The notes under the pieces are model-generated. The model did not search any database and had not been told where the DNA came from. It was given only the letters and a program-made list of their open reading frames with translations. From the NCBI GenBank assembly GCA_964519835.1, contig CAZFLD010000025.1:1-56632 (forward strand): DNA of 56,632 nucleotides, written 5' to 3'. Shown here piece after piece: positions 17,707 through 26,149 of the stretch (its first letter is position 1; every line of letters begins with the position of its first letter). The position numbers and the translations under genes are program-made. Source of the DNA: CAZFLD01 sp964519835 (GTDB taxonomy: Bacteria; Spirochaetota; Spirochaetia; DSM-27196; CAZFLD01).

Positions 17707-18249
17707 ATGAATACTCCCGATTACGCCTTGGTACTCCGCGCGGCCGCCTTCGCCGCGGCGAAGCACCGCGACCAACGCCGCAAAAACCTCGAGGCTTCAC
17801 CGTATATCAATCACCCCATCGAAGTTGCGAACACTCTGGCCGCCATCGCCAAGGTCGACGATCCCATCACACTTGCCGCGGCTCTACTCCACGATACCAT
17901 AGAAGACACCGAGACAAGTCCCGAGGAGCTCGACCGGGAGTTTGGCCCCGAGGTCCGGACCGTGGTACTCGAGGTCTCCGACAATAAAGACGTGCCGTCG
18001 GCTGAGCGAAAGAGGCGGCAGGTAGAACACGCCGCCTTATTGTCACACCGCGCACGGCTTGTAAAGCTTGCGGACAAGATATCGAATGTATCAGCCGTGA
18101 GGGCCACTCCTCCCGTCGGATGGTCGGACCAACGGCGCAAGGATTACGCTGATTGGGGCAAAAACGTCGTCGATCAAATGCGCGGCACCAACGCCGCCCT
18201 GGAGGCCCGATTCGACGAGGTGTACGCCGAGGTAGTCTTGATGCCCTGA
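17707..18249 (+). CDS. HD-domain alarmone hydrolase (MESH1-like ppGpp 3'-pyrophosphohydrolase)
   Basis: This is a 180-residue single-domain HD protein resembling the hydrolase half of RelA/SpoT and the stand-alone MESH1/small alarmone hydrolases. The metal-binding pattern is present: an early His (AAAKHRDQRR), the LLHDTIEDT motif and a late Asp in KLADKISN. The NHPIEVANTLA segment is also typical. There is no synthetase, TGS or ACT domain. The family removes pyrophosphate from the 3' end of (p)ppGpp, and some members act on NADPH. The ATG follows GAGAGGA, 18 bases after the kinase stop, so it is in the kinase operon. This links protein phosphorylation with alarmone turnover by context only. 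Confidence 0.85.
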   Translation: MNTPDYALVLRAAAFAAAKHRDQRRKNLEASPYINHPIEVANTLAAIAKVDDPITLAAALLHDTIEDTETSPEELDREFGPEVRTVVLEVSDNKDVPSAERKRRQVEHAALLSHRARLVKLADKISNVSAVRATPPVGWSDQRRKDYADWGKNVVDQMRGTNAALEARFDEVYAEVVLMP

Positions 18250-18250
18250 T

Positions 18251-19972
18251 TCAGGGTGCGGCGCGGACGCGGAAGATGTGGCCGCCGTTTGCGAGGGGCA
18301 CCTCGCTCAGCGAGAAGTTTCCTTGCGCGATCCAGAGATCGTGGGGGTACTTGTCCGATACGGTAAACACTTCTTTGTCCTGCTGAAGCGCACGGTTCAC
18401 TCGCCGCATCGTGCGTCGCGCGCGCTCATGATTGTAAAAGGGGCTAAAGGTCGAGATGTAGTCGATGTCTTCCCGTCGCCCGAGCACCTCTTGGTAGTAG
18501 AGGCGGAGCAGGTAGTCGTCGCGGCCGTCGTCGGTGACGTACACCGCATCCTCGGGCAAGACGTCGAGGACAGCATCGGCGTGTTTGCTGGTTTCGACAA
18601 AGGTGGCCTTGAACGGAACGGTGATGTAACGAACCGGCTGCCAGGTATCGAGTACCCGTGGCACTTCCTCATATGAGTGGAAGTAGACTTCGGCCGGCCG
18701 CCAGCTCCTGTAAAGGGACGGAAGCGACGCATACAGAACCGGCGCAAGAGCAATCGTGGCTGCGGCGGTGAACACAATGGCGGTTGATCGCGGCCGTAAC
18801 GGAGGCGGCTTTGTGGTAGCGGTCCGCATCCCGCCGGCATCGTCGCTCCGGGTCTCAGCCGGCCGCCGATAACGGGTCTTGGCGTGGGTCTTGGATGAGG
18901 CGCCGGTGCCGGGATAATTGGCCGCCGCAACGCGCGGGGCAAGCCACGCATCAAACCCCACCCCGGCGGCGAGTGCAAACATCAGGTAGACGGGCATGGC
19001 AAAGGCGTACATATCCCAGATCCAGTAGTTTGCGCTCCAGACAGCTTGGGCCAAGAGGCCAAAGAGAAAAAAGCCGGCTACAACGCCGTCGCGTCGGGCC
19101 AGCTTGTACAGGCCGTATATGCCGGCGGGGAGCATGACCGAAGGAAAGTTCGCGACCAGCAGGACCAGGTAGTTTTTCCGCCAAAACCACGACTCTGCAG
19201 GCGGGAGCGAGGGGAACATGTACTCCCGGAACCCCGCGCCGGTCGCGCCGTCCATCACCCGGTGGAGCGCTCGGTCTAGACCGTCTATACCGTAGGCCAT
19301 AGTCGCGCCGATAAGGTCGCGGAATAAAATCGCCGCATACAGTCCGCCGCCTAGAATCGAAAATGCAAACGCCACCAGCCAAAAGCGCGGTTTGGCGTAG
19401 GGACGGTAGCGCCGAGACACACGCATAGCCACAAAAAACGCAATCCACGCCGGTAGGTACAAGCCCACGAGTACGTGGTTGCTGCAGCCGAGGCCAAAGA
19501 CCGCCGCCGCGACATAAAGCCGCCACGGCCGAGGTCGCTTGAGAAAGCACAGCACCCGATAGAGCATAAGAACGATCAAAAACGTGTTTAACGTGTATAC
19601 CTCGAGCATGGAGGAGTGCCACCAGAGGCCGTGGCTTACCATGAGTCCGGCGGCGGCGATGACCGCGGCGAGGCGCCCGACGCCGAAGTCCCGGAGGAAG
19701 AGATATACAACGTGCACCGTCATTGCCCCGAAAACTCCGGCCAGAAGGGTAAGCGCGAAATGCAAATCGAAAAAAAACAAGAGTCGCGACCACACAAACC
19801 CAATGACGTGGAATAGATTGTGGCTGTTTACCCATGATGAGAGGACGAGCTTGTCAACGTTATTTGCGATAAGAGTCGCATCGATCCAGCCGGGAGAGCG
19901 GGCCGCGCCTATCGTGTAGAGGGCGAGGGGAAACAGCCACAAAAAGCGCCGCAGGACCACTTCCACATCCAC
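18251..19972 (-). CDS. DUF2723-family polytopic membrane protein
   Basis: This large multi-pass membrane protein has about ten hydrophobic helices in its first 380 residues, then a Thr/Pro/Arg-rich linker, one more helix and a soluble C-terminal domain. The segment HSSMLEVYTLNTF with the preceding GLWW matches the DUF2723 family, which is related to membrane glycosyltransferases of the GT-C type. I chose the GTG at 19972 (573 residues), just before the basic VVLRRF start of the first helix. The frame stays open to a GTG at 20107, but that would overlap the divergent ATG at 20101. The GTG at 20017 is another option, and none has a good ribosome site. It converges on the HD gene with one base between stops. 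A role in O-mannosylation or lipid-linked sugar transfer is inferred. Confidence 0.75.
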   Translation of the reverse strand: MDVEVVLRRFLWLFPLALYTIGAARSPGWIDATLIANNVDKLVLSSWVNSHNLFHVIGFVWSRLLFFFDLHFALTLLAGVFGAMTVHVVYLFLRDFGVGRLAAVIAAAGLMVSHGLWWHSSMLEVYTLNTFLIVLMLYRVLCFLKRPRPWRLYVAAAVFGLGCSNHVLVGLYLPAWIAFFVAMRVSRRYRPYAKPRFWLVAFAFSILGGGLYAAILFRDLIGATMAYGIDGLDRALHRVMDGATGAGFREYMFPSLPPAESWFWRKNYLVLLVANFPSVMLPAGIYGLYKLARRDGVVAGFFLFGLLAQAVWSANYWIWDMYAFAMPVYLMFALAAGVGFDAWLAPRVAAANYPGTGASSKTHAKTRYRRPAETRSDDAGGMRTATTKPPPLRPRSTAIVFTAAATIALAPVLYASLPSLYRSWRPAEVYFHSYEEVPRVLDTWQPVRYITVPFKATFVETSKHADAVLDVLPEDAVYVTDDGRDDYLLRLYYQEVLGRREDIDYISTFSPFYNHERARRTMRRVNRALQQDKEVFTVSDKYPHDLWIAQGNFSLSEVPLANGGHIFRVRAAP

Positions 19973-20100
19973 TCGATACGGAGCTCGTGCGCGTAAGCGA
20001 GTTGGTAGATCGGGCACGCAGCAAGGATACGCGGGCGCTTTGTCGTTCGCAAGCGGCGGAACCGCTTCGCAGTGGGCGGACCGTCTGGTAGGATCAGAGC

Positions 20101-20670
20101 ATGGCACAAAACGGGGCGGGTTTGCCGATTGCGCTCGTTTGCCTCACTTTGCTGCTCGCCTGCAATGACGCCGACGGCGAAGCGAGTGCGGTTACCGATG
20201 CCCAAGCGGCCGAAGCGGCTATGGTGGCCGTCCGCGCCGTCAGCGCGGGTTTTACCTCCGCCACACTCAACAAACCGCCAACGGAGGAGGCCTTGGAGCA
20301 ACAGCGCCGGGACCTCGAAGCGGATCGAATAGTCGACACCGAATCTGCGACCAACGGCGACGGCCCTCCTGCTTCGATCGAGATAGACGGAGCTTCGAGC
20401 ACATTTCACCTGAGTCTGGACGGCTATAGCGTGCAGGACGCCCTCGGAGAATCCGCCGGCCCATACACCCGTGCATCGGGAAGCGCATCTATGGCGCCCG
20501 GCGCCGTCTTTGCCGTCGATCTGCAGCTTGCAGGGGGTCCGGTCCGGGCGATCTCTTTTGTGCTCGACCCCGAGCAGTTCGCGGCAAGTGGTTCCGTTTT
20601 GGAGGCGCAGGTAAACGGCATCGCCCGCACCTTCGAGGTTGACCCGAGAGTATTCACGGGACCGCGGTAG
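20101..20670 (+). CDS. Small putative lipoprotein of unknown function
   Basis: This is a 189-residue protein. The N-terminus (hydrophobic IALVCLTLLLAC) is a lipoprotein signal, with LLAC as lipobox and the mature acidic start CNDADGE. The remainder is Ala/Ser-rich with a predicted beta-rich second half (residues 90-185) and no recognisable domain. AGGA stands 7 bases before the ATG. It is divergent from the DUF2723 gene. I do not recognise the family. Confidence 0.6.
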   Translation: MAQNGAGLPIALVCLTLLLACNDADGEASAVTDAQAAEAAMVAVRAVSAGFTSATLNKPPTEEALEQQRRDLEADRIVDTESATNGDGPPASIEIDGASSTFHLSLDGYSVQDALGESAGPYTRASGSASMAPGAVFAVDLQLAGGPVRAISFVLDPEQFAASGSVLEAQVNGIARTFEVDPRVFTGPR

Positions 20671-20780
20671 TTGTCGCCGCCAACGCTGCTACGCCGTCCG
20701 CACCTATCTCCCGCTCCTGCAGGTGCGCCGATCGACACCTGTACCCCGGACGTGGCAAAGGAGCATCTCCGGCTGTCCAC

Positions 20781-21527
20781 GTGGACAAACGCGCTCACCT
20801 CTGCAAAAATCGAGGTGTGAACGTCATCTACCGTCCCGCATGGAGCAATACCACTTTCGCCGCGGCAGGCAGAGGCCCGGCCGTTCCCGGCACCGGCGGC
20901 ACCGTGGTGAGACAGCCCCCGGCCGGAACAGCATCTGGAATATCTGGAGCAGCGGCACGATCCGGCGCGGTGGGCGGCTCCCACACACAAGACGTTGTTA
21001 TTGTCACCTACGGGCGGGCACCGGACGGCATGGCGCCGGCGGCCGACTCCACGCGCACCGGCGGCCCTGATGCCGTAACCGGTGGTCGGCGCTCCCTTAT
21101 GCCGGGAGCGATCGGCGAAGCGAACCGGCCGGGCGATACGGCTACCGGGGAGGTGCCACCCTCCGCCGCCGAGACGCGGGATGCGGAGGTCCGCCGGCAC
21201 GAAGCGGCCCACATGGCGGTGCTCGGCGGCCTAGCGGGCGGGCCGGTTGTATACAAAACCGTTCGCGACGCGCACGGGCGCAGTCAAGCCGTCGGTGCCG
21301 AGCTCAAGGTCGACTTGGCCGAGGTGCCCGGCAACCCGCGCGAAACGCTCCGAAAAGCGCGCCGCATTCAGATGGCGGCCACCGCGCCGGGCTCTCCGTC
21401 CGCCGCCGACACTCGAGTTGCCGCCGAGGCGCGGCGCTTGGCGCAGGCCGCGGCACGGGAGATCGAAGCCGGCTACCGTCCGTCCGCTGGGACGCGGCCC
21501 GGCGAGCTTGTCGACGAGCTTGTGTAG
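20781..21527 (+). CDS. SprA-related putative metalloprotease
   Basis: This 248-residue protein has an N-terminal third of low-complexity Gly/Ala/Pro/Ser with no clear fold. Residues about 135-225 match the SprA-related family (often named putative metalloprotease CJM1_0395). The motif RRHEAAHMAVLGG carries a zinc-binding HEAAH, and GPVVYKTVRDAHG, a KVDLAEVPGNP segment and QMAATAPG follow. A helical Ala/Arg-rich stretch and a short tail end the protein. The GTG start at 20781 has no well-spaced ribosome site; a GTG at 20817 is a shorter alternative. The family has a protease-like motif, but its biochemical role is not established. The low-complexity N-terminus is also typical of the family. 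Confidence 0.7.
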   Translation: MDKRAHLCKNRGVNVIYRPAWSNTTFAAAGRGPAVPGTGGTVVRQPPAGTASGISGAAARSGAVGGSHTQDVVIVTYGRAPDGMAPAADSTRTGGPDAVTGGRRSLMPGAIGEANRPGDTATGEVPPSAAETRDAEVRRHEAAHMAVLGGLAGGPVVYKTVRDAHGRSQAVGAELKVDLAEVPGNPRETLRKARRIQMAATAPGSPSAADTRVAAEARRLAQAAAREIEAGYRPSAGTRPGELVDELV

Positions 21528-21565
21528 TTCTGGGCGTGACGGGCGCCAACTACCCGGAGGAACGT

Positions 21566-21904
21566 ATGACCACACAGATCTTCGGCACCAACAAATGCCG
21601 TAGCACCCAAAAGGCTATCCGCTTTTTTAAAGAACGAGGCGCAGACTACCAGTTCATCGACATCAACACCAAGGCTCCCTCGCCGCGGGAGCTCGAAGAC
21701 ATGATCACACGGGCCGGTGCGGACGCTCTGCTTGACACGGACTCCAAAACGTACAAAAAACGCGGAATGGCATATATGGACTTCGATCCCGCCGAAGAGA
21801 TTGCCGAGAACCCGGAACTGCTCAAAACGCCCGTGGTTCGAAATCGAAGGAGTCTCTGCGTCGGAGAGGACGAAGACTGCTGGGCGCAGTCGCTCGAGAC
21901 GTAG
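21566..21904 (+). CDS. ArsC/Spx-family thioredoxin-fold protein
   Basis: This is a 112-residue protein of the ArsC family (glutaredoxin-like arsenate reductase or Spx/YffB group). The start MTTQIFGTNKC gives Cys11 in the CRSTQKA active-site context (CxxS then QKA), followed by ERGADYQFIDI, the conserved LLKTPVVR cis-proline segment and a short C-terminus. I chose the ATG at 21566 because GGAGG lies six bases upstream; the open frame extends to 21536 without support. The conserved arginines of true arsenate reductases cannot be assigned with confidence, and no other ars gene is near. A general thiol reductase or regulator is as likely. Confidence 0.8.
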   Translation: MTTQIFGTNKCRSTQKAIRFFKERGADYQFIDINTKAPSPRELEDMITRAGADALLDTDSKTYKKRGMAYMDFDPAEEIAENPELLKTPVVRNRRSLCVGEDEDCWAQSLET

Positions 21905-21991
21905 GCAGGCTGCAAGCCGCGGTTTCGACCCAGGCAGGCGAGCCGGCGGCGGTTCAGACTTGCGCCTGCCGCGCGCGGCGAGGCTACGCGC

Positions 21992-24664
21992 CTAATCGGC
22001 CTTGGATCGGCGAACCATCCGTGCCACCAGCTTCCCGATCTCGTTGAACATGATCGGACTCACCGCCAGCGGCACGACCACCCACCAGTCTTCCGGGGTG
22101 AGCGGCGTGACGTTAAAAACCGACGCAACCGGCGGAATCATAATCACGGAAAACTGTAACACCAGCCCCAAGCCCAACGCACCGAGCAGATACTTGTTGG
22201 AGAAAGGACCGACGCTAAAAAGCGAGCGTTCGAAGTGACGGAGGTCGAAGGCGTGAAAGAGCTGGCTTACGCTCAACACCGCAAACGCAAGAGTCTGCGC
22301 GTGGGATAGAGAGCCTGGGTATCGGCCTCGTCCGATCAGGTACGCGGTGAGCGTTATGGCGCCGATAAGGATGCCGTTGAGAATAACACTTGGTCCCGTG
22401 CCGCCTGCAAAGAGGCTTTCGTTTGGCTTTCTGGGTTTGCGCTTTAGGGCGTTGGGGTCACCGGGGTCCATGCCGAGGGCAAGGGCCGGGAAGGTATCCG
22501 TGATCAGGTTGACCCAGAGAATGTGGATGGGCTGAAGGGGTGTGGCAAGTCCCGCGATGACCGAGCCAAAGACGGCGACGATTTCTCCCGCGTTGCAGGA
22601 GAGCAAAAAGGTAATCACCTTTTTGATGTTGGCGAAGATGTTGCGGCCTTCTTCGACCGCGGCGACAATGGTGGAGAAGTCGTCGTCGGTGAGGACCATA
22701 TCGCTGGCGCCTTTGGCAACGTCGGTACCGGTTATGCCCATCGCCACTCCGATGTCGGCAGCTTGCAAACTCGGCGCGTCATTAACACCGTCGCCGGTCA
22801 TGGACACGATGTTTCCGCGCCTGCGAAACGCCGTCACGATGCGAACCTTGTGTTCCGGCGACACCCGAGCAAAGACACGGACTCGCACCGCCGCCTCGGT
22901 CAACTGCTCGTCGGTCATGTCGTCGATCTCGGATCCCGATATCGCCTGGTCTTCGTTCTGAGCAATGCCGAGATCTTTGGCAATCGCAAAGGCGGTGGCA
23001 CGGTGATCCCCGGTGATCATGACCGGAACGATTCCGGCGGACACACATTCGGCAACGGATACCTTCACCTCTTCGCGGGGTGGGTCGATCATTCCCACAA
23101 GGCCCGTGTAGACGAGTCCGTGCTCGACGGACGCCGAATCCGCCGCGCTCGAGTCGTCGTCCGGGCCTACCTCTCGGTAGGCCGCGCCAAGCACACGCAG
23201 TGCCTGTCTGGAAAGGTCCCGCGCACTCTCGAGGGCCTCTTGACGGTCGGCATCCTGGATGGGCCGCACGGTGCCGGAGGCATCCATCACCTGTGTGCAG
23301 CGCCGCAGGAGCTCATCAAGTGCTCCCTTGGTCATGACCAGGCATCGGTCGCCGAACTCGTGAATAGTCGACATCATTTTTCTGTCGGAGTCGAAGGGAA
23401 CTTCGGCCACACGAGGGTGTCTATCGTCGAGCGTTGTCTTGTCTAGTCCGTTGTGGTGTGCAACGGCAACCAACGCAACTTCGGTTGGATCGCCTGTTTG
23501 GCGTTCCTCGGAGTAGGTAGCATCGTTGCAGAGAGCGAGGATCTCGAAGAGGCGGCGGGTACTTGATTCTTCGGCTTTTGCCTCCTCGGCAGGAATAGGC
23601 TCGCCGCCGGCGGTGGCCAGCCTCGTGACCGTCATCAGGTTTTGTGTGAGTGTGCCGGTCTTGTCCGAGCAGATGATTGTTACCGACCCCAGTGTCTCCA
23701 CGGCAGGCAGACTGCGAACAATGGCATTGCGCCGGCTCATTTTCTGAACGCCGATGGCGAGTACAATCGTGACGATGGCAGGCAGACCCTCCGGGATTGC
23801 CGCCACGGCCAAGCTCACGGCGGTAAGAAAAAACTCGAGAAGGGGCTCCTGGGCCACGACCCCCTCCCGCGCGAGCTCCTGGACTATGGCAACGCCAAAC
23901 ATCACGGCGCATAGAATAAGGATGACAATGCCGAGTTTTCGACCAAACACCGCAAGTTTCGCCTGCAGCGGCGTCTGCTCGTCCTCGGTCTCCGAGAGCA
24001 ACTTTGCGATCCCACCGATCTCGGTACGCATCCCGGTTGCGACCGCGACTCCGACGCCCCGGCCATAGGTCACGATCGTGGACGAGTAGGCCATGTTGAG
24101 CCTATCTCCCACACCGGCGTCGTCCGCCGGCGCAAAGGCGGCGTCCTTTTCGACCGGCACCGATTCTCCCGTAAGAGCGGACTCCTCGATCTTGAGATTG
24201 GCCGACTCGATAAGCCGTACGTCGCACGGCACAACACGGCCGGCGTCCAGCACGATAACGTCGCCGGGCACGACCTGCGTCGAATCGATCTCCTGCACCA
24301 CGCCGTCTCTGCGAACGACGGCCTTCGGCGACGCGATACGCTTGAGGGCGTCAATGGCCTTTGCGGCCTTGCTCTCTTGAATCACACCTACGATGGCGTT
24401 TATGAGGATGACCGCAAGAATGATCACGGAGTCCTCCCAGTGGCGAAGGACGCCGGAGATTACCGCCGCGCCGATAAGGATGTAGATAAGCGGACTGTTG
24501 ATCTGCTCGAAAAAAATCCGCAGGATCGATTTGCTCTTGCCGCCGCTTAGGCGGTTTTCGCCGTGGCGTTGGAGGCGAAGAGCAGCCTCGTCGCGTGTCA
24601 GGCCCGTTTCGGGGCGAACCGAAAGCTCGTCGAGGATCGCGTCGGTGTGTTGTTGGTGCCACAT
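21992..24664 (-). CDS. P-type Ca2+-transporting ATPase (P2A-like)
   Basis: This is an 890-residue cation-pumping ATPase. It shows LTGES at 164-168, PEGLP at 291-295 in membrane helix 4, the phosphorylation motif CSDKTGT with Asp334, a TGDGVND hinge and ten predicted membrane helices. Ion ligands of calcium pumps are kept: NAGE in helix 5, and WVNLITD in helix 6 with Asn, Thr and Asp at the places used by SERCA. The N-terminal cation-ATPase domain begins at residue 1. It would export calcium (possibly manganese) from the cytoplasm using ATP. It is transcribed away from the DRTGG operon and converges on the ArsC-family gene. Many calcium-loop propeller proteins in the window make calcium handling relevant, though that is only suggestive. 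Confidence 0.9.
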   Translation of the reverse strand: MWHQQHTDAILDELSVRPETGLTRDEAALRLQRHGENRLSGGKSKSILRIFFEQINSPLIYILIGAAVISGVLRHWEDSVIILAVILINAIVGVIQESKAAKAIDALKRIASPKAVVRRDGVVQEIDSTQVVPGDVIVLDAGRVVPCDVRLIESANLKIEESALTGESVPVEKDAAFAPADDAGVGDRLNMAYSSTIVTYGRGVGVAVATGMRTEIGGIAKLLSETEDEQTPLQAKLAVFGRKLGIVILILCAVMFGVAIVQELAREGVVAQEPLLEFFLTAVSLAVAAIPEGLPAIVTIVLAIGVQKMSRRNAIVRSLPAVETLGSVTIICSDKTGTLTQNLMTVTRLATAGGEPIPAEEAKAEESSTRRLFEILALCNDATYSEERQTGDPTEVALVAVAHHNGLDKTTLDDRHPRVAEVPFDSDRKMMSTIHEFGDRCLVMTKGALDELLRRCTQVMDASGTVRPIQDADRQEALESARDLSRQALRVLGAAYREVGPDDDSSAADSASVEHGLVYTGLVGMIDPPREEVKVSVAECVSAGIVPVMITGDHRATAFAIAKDLGIAQNEDQAISGSEIDDMTDEQLTEAAVRVRVFARVSPEHKVRIVTAFRRRGNIVSMTGDGVNDAPSLQAADIGVAMGITGTDVAKGASDMVLTDDDFSTIVAAVEEGRNIFANIKKVITFLLSCNAGEIVAVFGSVIAGLATPLQPIHILWVNLITDTFPALALGMDPGDPNALKRKPRKPNESLFAGGTGPSVILNGILIGAITLTAYLIGRGRYPGSLSHAQTLAFAVLSVSQLFHAFDLRHFERSLFSVGPFSNKYLLGALGLGLVLQFSVIMIPPVASVFNVTPLTPEDWWVVVPLAVSPIMFNEIGKLVARMVRRSKAD

Positions 24665-24767
24665 GGTGACTCGAAGTCTTGTTTGACGGTGGTTCGGCTG
24701 TCAAGCAATAAGCTCCGCGATTTGCCGTTTTGTTTCCAAATGGCTAAACTCTGGTGCCGAGGATGTT

Positions 24768-25109
24768 GTGACGTCTGAAAGAGTAGTCGACCTTGTTGAA
24801 GGAAAAACCATTACAGCCGGTCTCTCGCCGCGCAATGTGGAGTTTGGCTTCGCCTCGGACCTGATGAGCGACGTGCTCACGCTTACCGAGGAGGCCGTGC
24901 TTTTTATCACGGGCCTTGCAACCACGCAGACAATCCGCACCGCCGTTATTTCGGACATCGAGATCATTCTCCTCGTACGAGGAAAGCGAGCCACGGAAGA
25001 CATGATCGAGGCTGCAACGGCAAACGACATCCTCCTTATCGAGAGTCCGTATAGTATGTATCGAGCTTCCGGCACACTCTACTCGGCGGGCCTAAAGGCG
25101 GTATTTTAA
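24768..25109 (+). CDS. DRTGG-like domain protein
   Basis: This is a 113-residue single-domain protein. The pattern VVDLVEGKTITAG, then FASDLMSDVL, then FITGLATTQTIRTAVISD and a C-terminal SGTLYSAGL resembles DRTGG-domain proteins often annotated as iron-sulfur-binding hydrogenase-associated. No cysteine is present, so it cannot bind an Fe-S cluster itself. Start is GTG with GAGG six bases upstream. The next gene begins 3 bases after its stop. The function of stand-alone DRTGG proteins is not settled; ligand or nucleotide sensing is inferred for related CBS/DRTGG modules. Confidence 0.65.
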   Translation: MTSERVVDLVEGKTITAGLSPRNVEFGFASDLMSDVLTLTEEAVLFITGLATTQTIRTAVISDIEIILLVRGKRATEDMIEAATANDILLIESPYSMYRASGTLYSAGLKAVF

Positions 25110-25112
25110 TCC

Positions 25113-26147
25113 ATGGCCAAGATCCTGCTTTTTGTACCTCTTCTGGCGTTTCTGATTCTTGGCCTTGCAGCGGCGCTGCTGCCGTTTGCCTTTGAGGTAC
25201 CGCCCCCCGAAAACCCCGCGACCCCTGAGGAGCTCGCCGGGGGCGAAGGCGAGTTTGTGGAACTTCTGGGCCTGTCTATCTACACAAAAAGCGCGGGGCC
25301 GGAGACCGATCCGGGAGCGGCGCAGGGCTCTCCTCGTCAGGCGGAAGACGGCCCTCGCCTTGTGCTGATACACGGCTTTGCCTCGAGCGTAGATACCTGG
25401 GACGGCCTACTCCCGGTGTTTGATGATTTTGGAAAGGCAATCGGCTTCGACCGGCCCGGCTTTGGCCTTACCGAGAGGCCGCTGCCGGATGACGACGGCA
25501 ACTTCAACCTGGGGTTCAACCCCTATGCCCCGGAGACACAACTCGACCTGATCGAGGCGCTCGCACAAGAGACCAAAAACGGAGTGGTGCTGGTAGGCCA
25601 CTCGGCAGGCGGCGCACTGGCGCTGCGGTACTACTATCGGCGGCCACAGGCCGTCCGGGCCATGATCCTCATAAGCCCCGCCGTGTATCAGGGAGGAGGC
25701 ACGCCCGAGTTTGTGCAACCGTTTTTGTCCACACCACAGATGCGGAGAGTCGGGCCGGCGCTGGTTGGTGAGCTCTTTGGGTCCGGCGGCACATCCTTCT
25801 TGGAAAGCGCGTTCTACAGCGAGGAAACAATTCCCGACGACATCGAGGAACTGTACTATCGGCCGACCCGGATCGTAGGGTGGCAACAGGCGTTTTGGGA
25901 GTTTGTGTTGGCATCGGAGACTCCCGACTTGGCCTCGAGCTTAGCCGATGTAACGGTGCCGGTTCTGGTGATCACAGGCGACACCGACCGAATCGTCCCG
26001 ACCGAACAGAGCGTGCAACTGGCCGGCGCCCTCCCAAACGCGGAACTTGTCGTGATCGAGATGACCGGTCACAACGCTCAGGAGGAACGTCCCGAGGAGG
26101 TCGGGACGGCCGTGCGCGCCTTTTTGTCGGCCATTGTGTCGGAATAG
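25113..26147 (+). CDS. Membrane-anchored alpha/beta hydrolase
   Basis: This 344-residue alpha/beta-fold hydrolase has one N-terminal hydrophobic helix (residues 3-27), an anchor or uncleaved signal. The fold is shown by LVLIHGFASS (oxyanion HG), the nucleophile elbow GHSAGG with Ser164, VLVITGDTDRIVP for the catalytic Asp region, and EMTGHNAQEE for the final His. Family members include esterases, haloalkane dehalogenase-like enzymes and haloperoxidases; nothing here identifies the substrate. It lies between the DRTGG protein (3-base gap) and the cryptochrome (2-base gap) and is probably co-transcribed with both. Confidence 0.85.
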   Translation: MAKILLFVPLLAFLILGLAAALLPFAFEVPPPENPATPEELAGGEGEFVELLGLSIYTKSAGPETDPGAAQGSPRQAEDGPRLVLIHGFASSVDTWDGLLPVFDDFGKAIGFDRPGFGLTERPLPDDDGNFNLGFNPYAPETQLDLIEALAQETKNGVVLVGHSAGGALALRYYYRRPQAVRAMILISPAVYQGGGTPEFVQPFLSTPQMRRVGPALVGELFGSGGTSFLESAFYSEETIPDDIEELYYRPTRIVGWQQAFWEFVLASETPDLASSLADVTVPVLVITGDTDRIVPTEQSVQLAGALPNAELVVIEMTGHNAQEERPEEVGTAVRAFLSAIVSE

Positions 26148-26149
26148 CA

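Noticed and set aside
18244..18256. CCCTG/CAGGG stem at the HD-protein and DUF2723 junction
   Set aside because: It is a five-base stem with a three-base loop and no T-run, too weak for a terminator call.
20018..20107. Longest start of the DUF2723 gene (GTG at 20107)
   Set aside because: It would overlap the divergent lipoprotein start and adds a Cys/Pro-rich stretch with no family match.
21566..21904. Arsenic resistance function for the ArsC-family protein
   Set aside because: No arsR, arsB or related gene lies nearby, and the family is functionally mixed.
25880..26149. N-terminal extension of the cryptochrome frame
   Set aside because: It lies in the coding region of the hydrolase, is Arg/Gly-rich without fold, and the family N-terminus starts at 26150.
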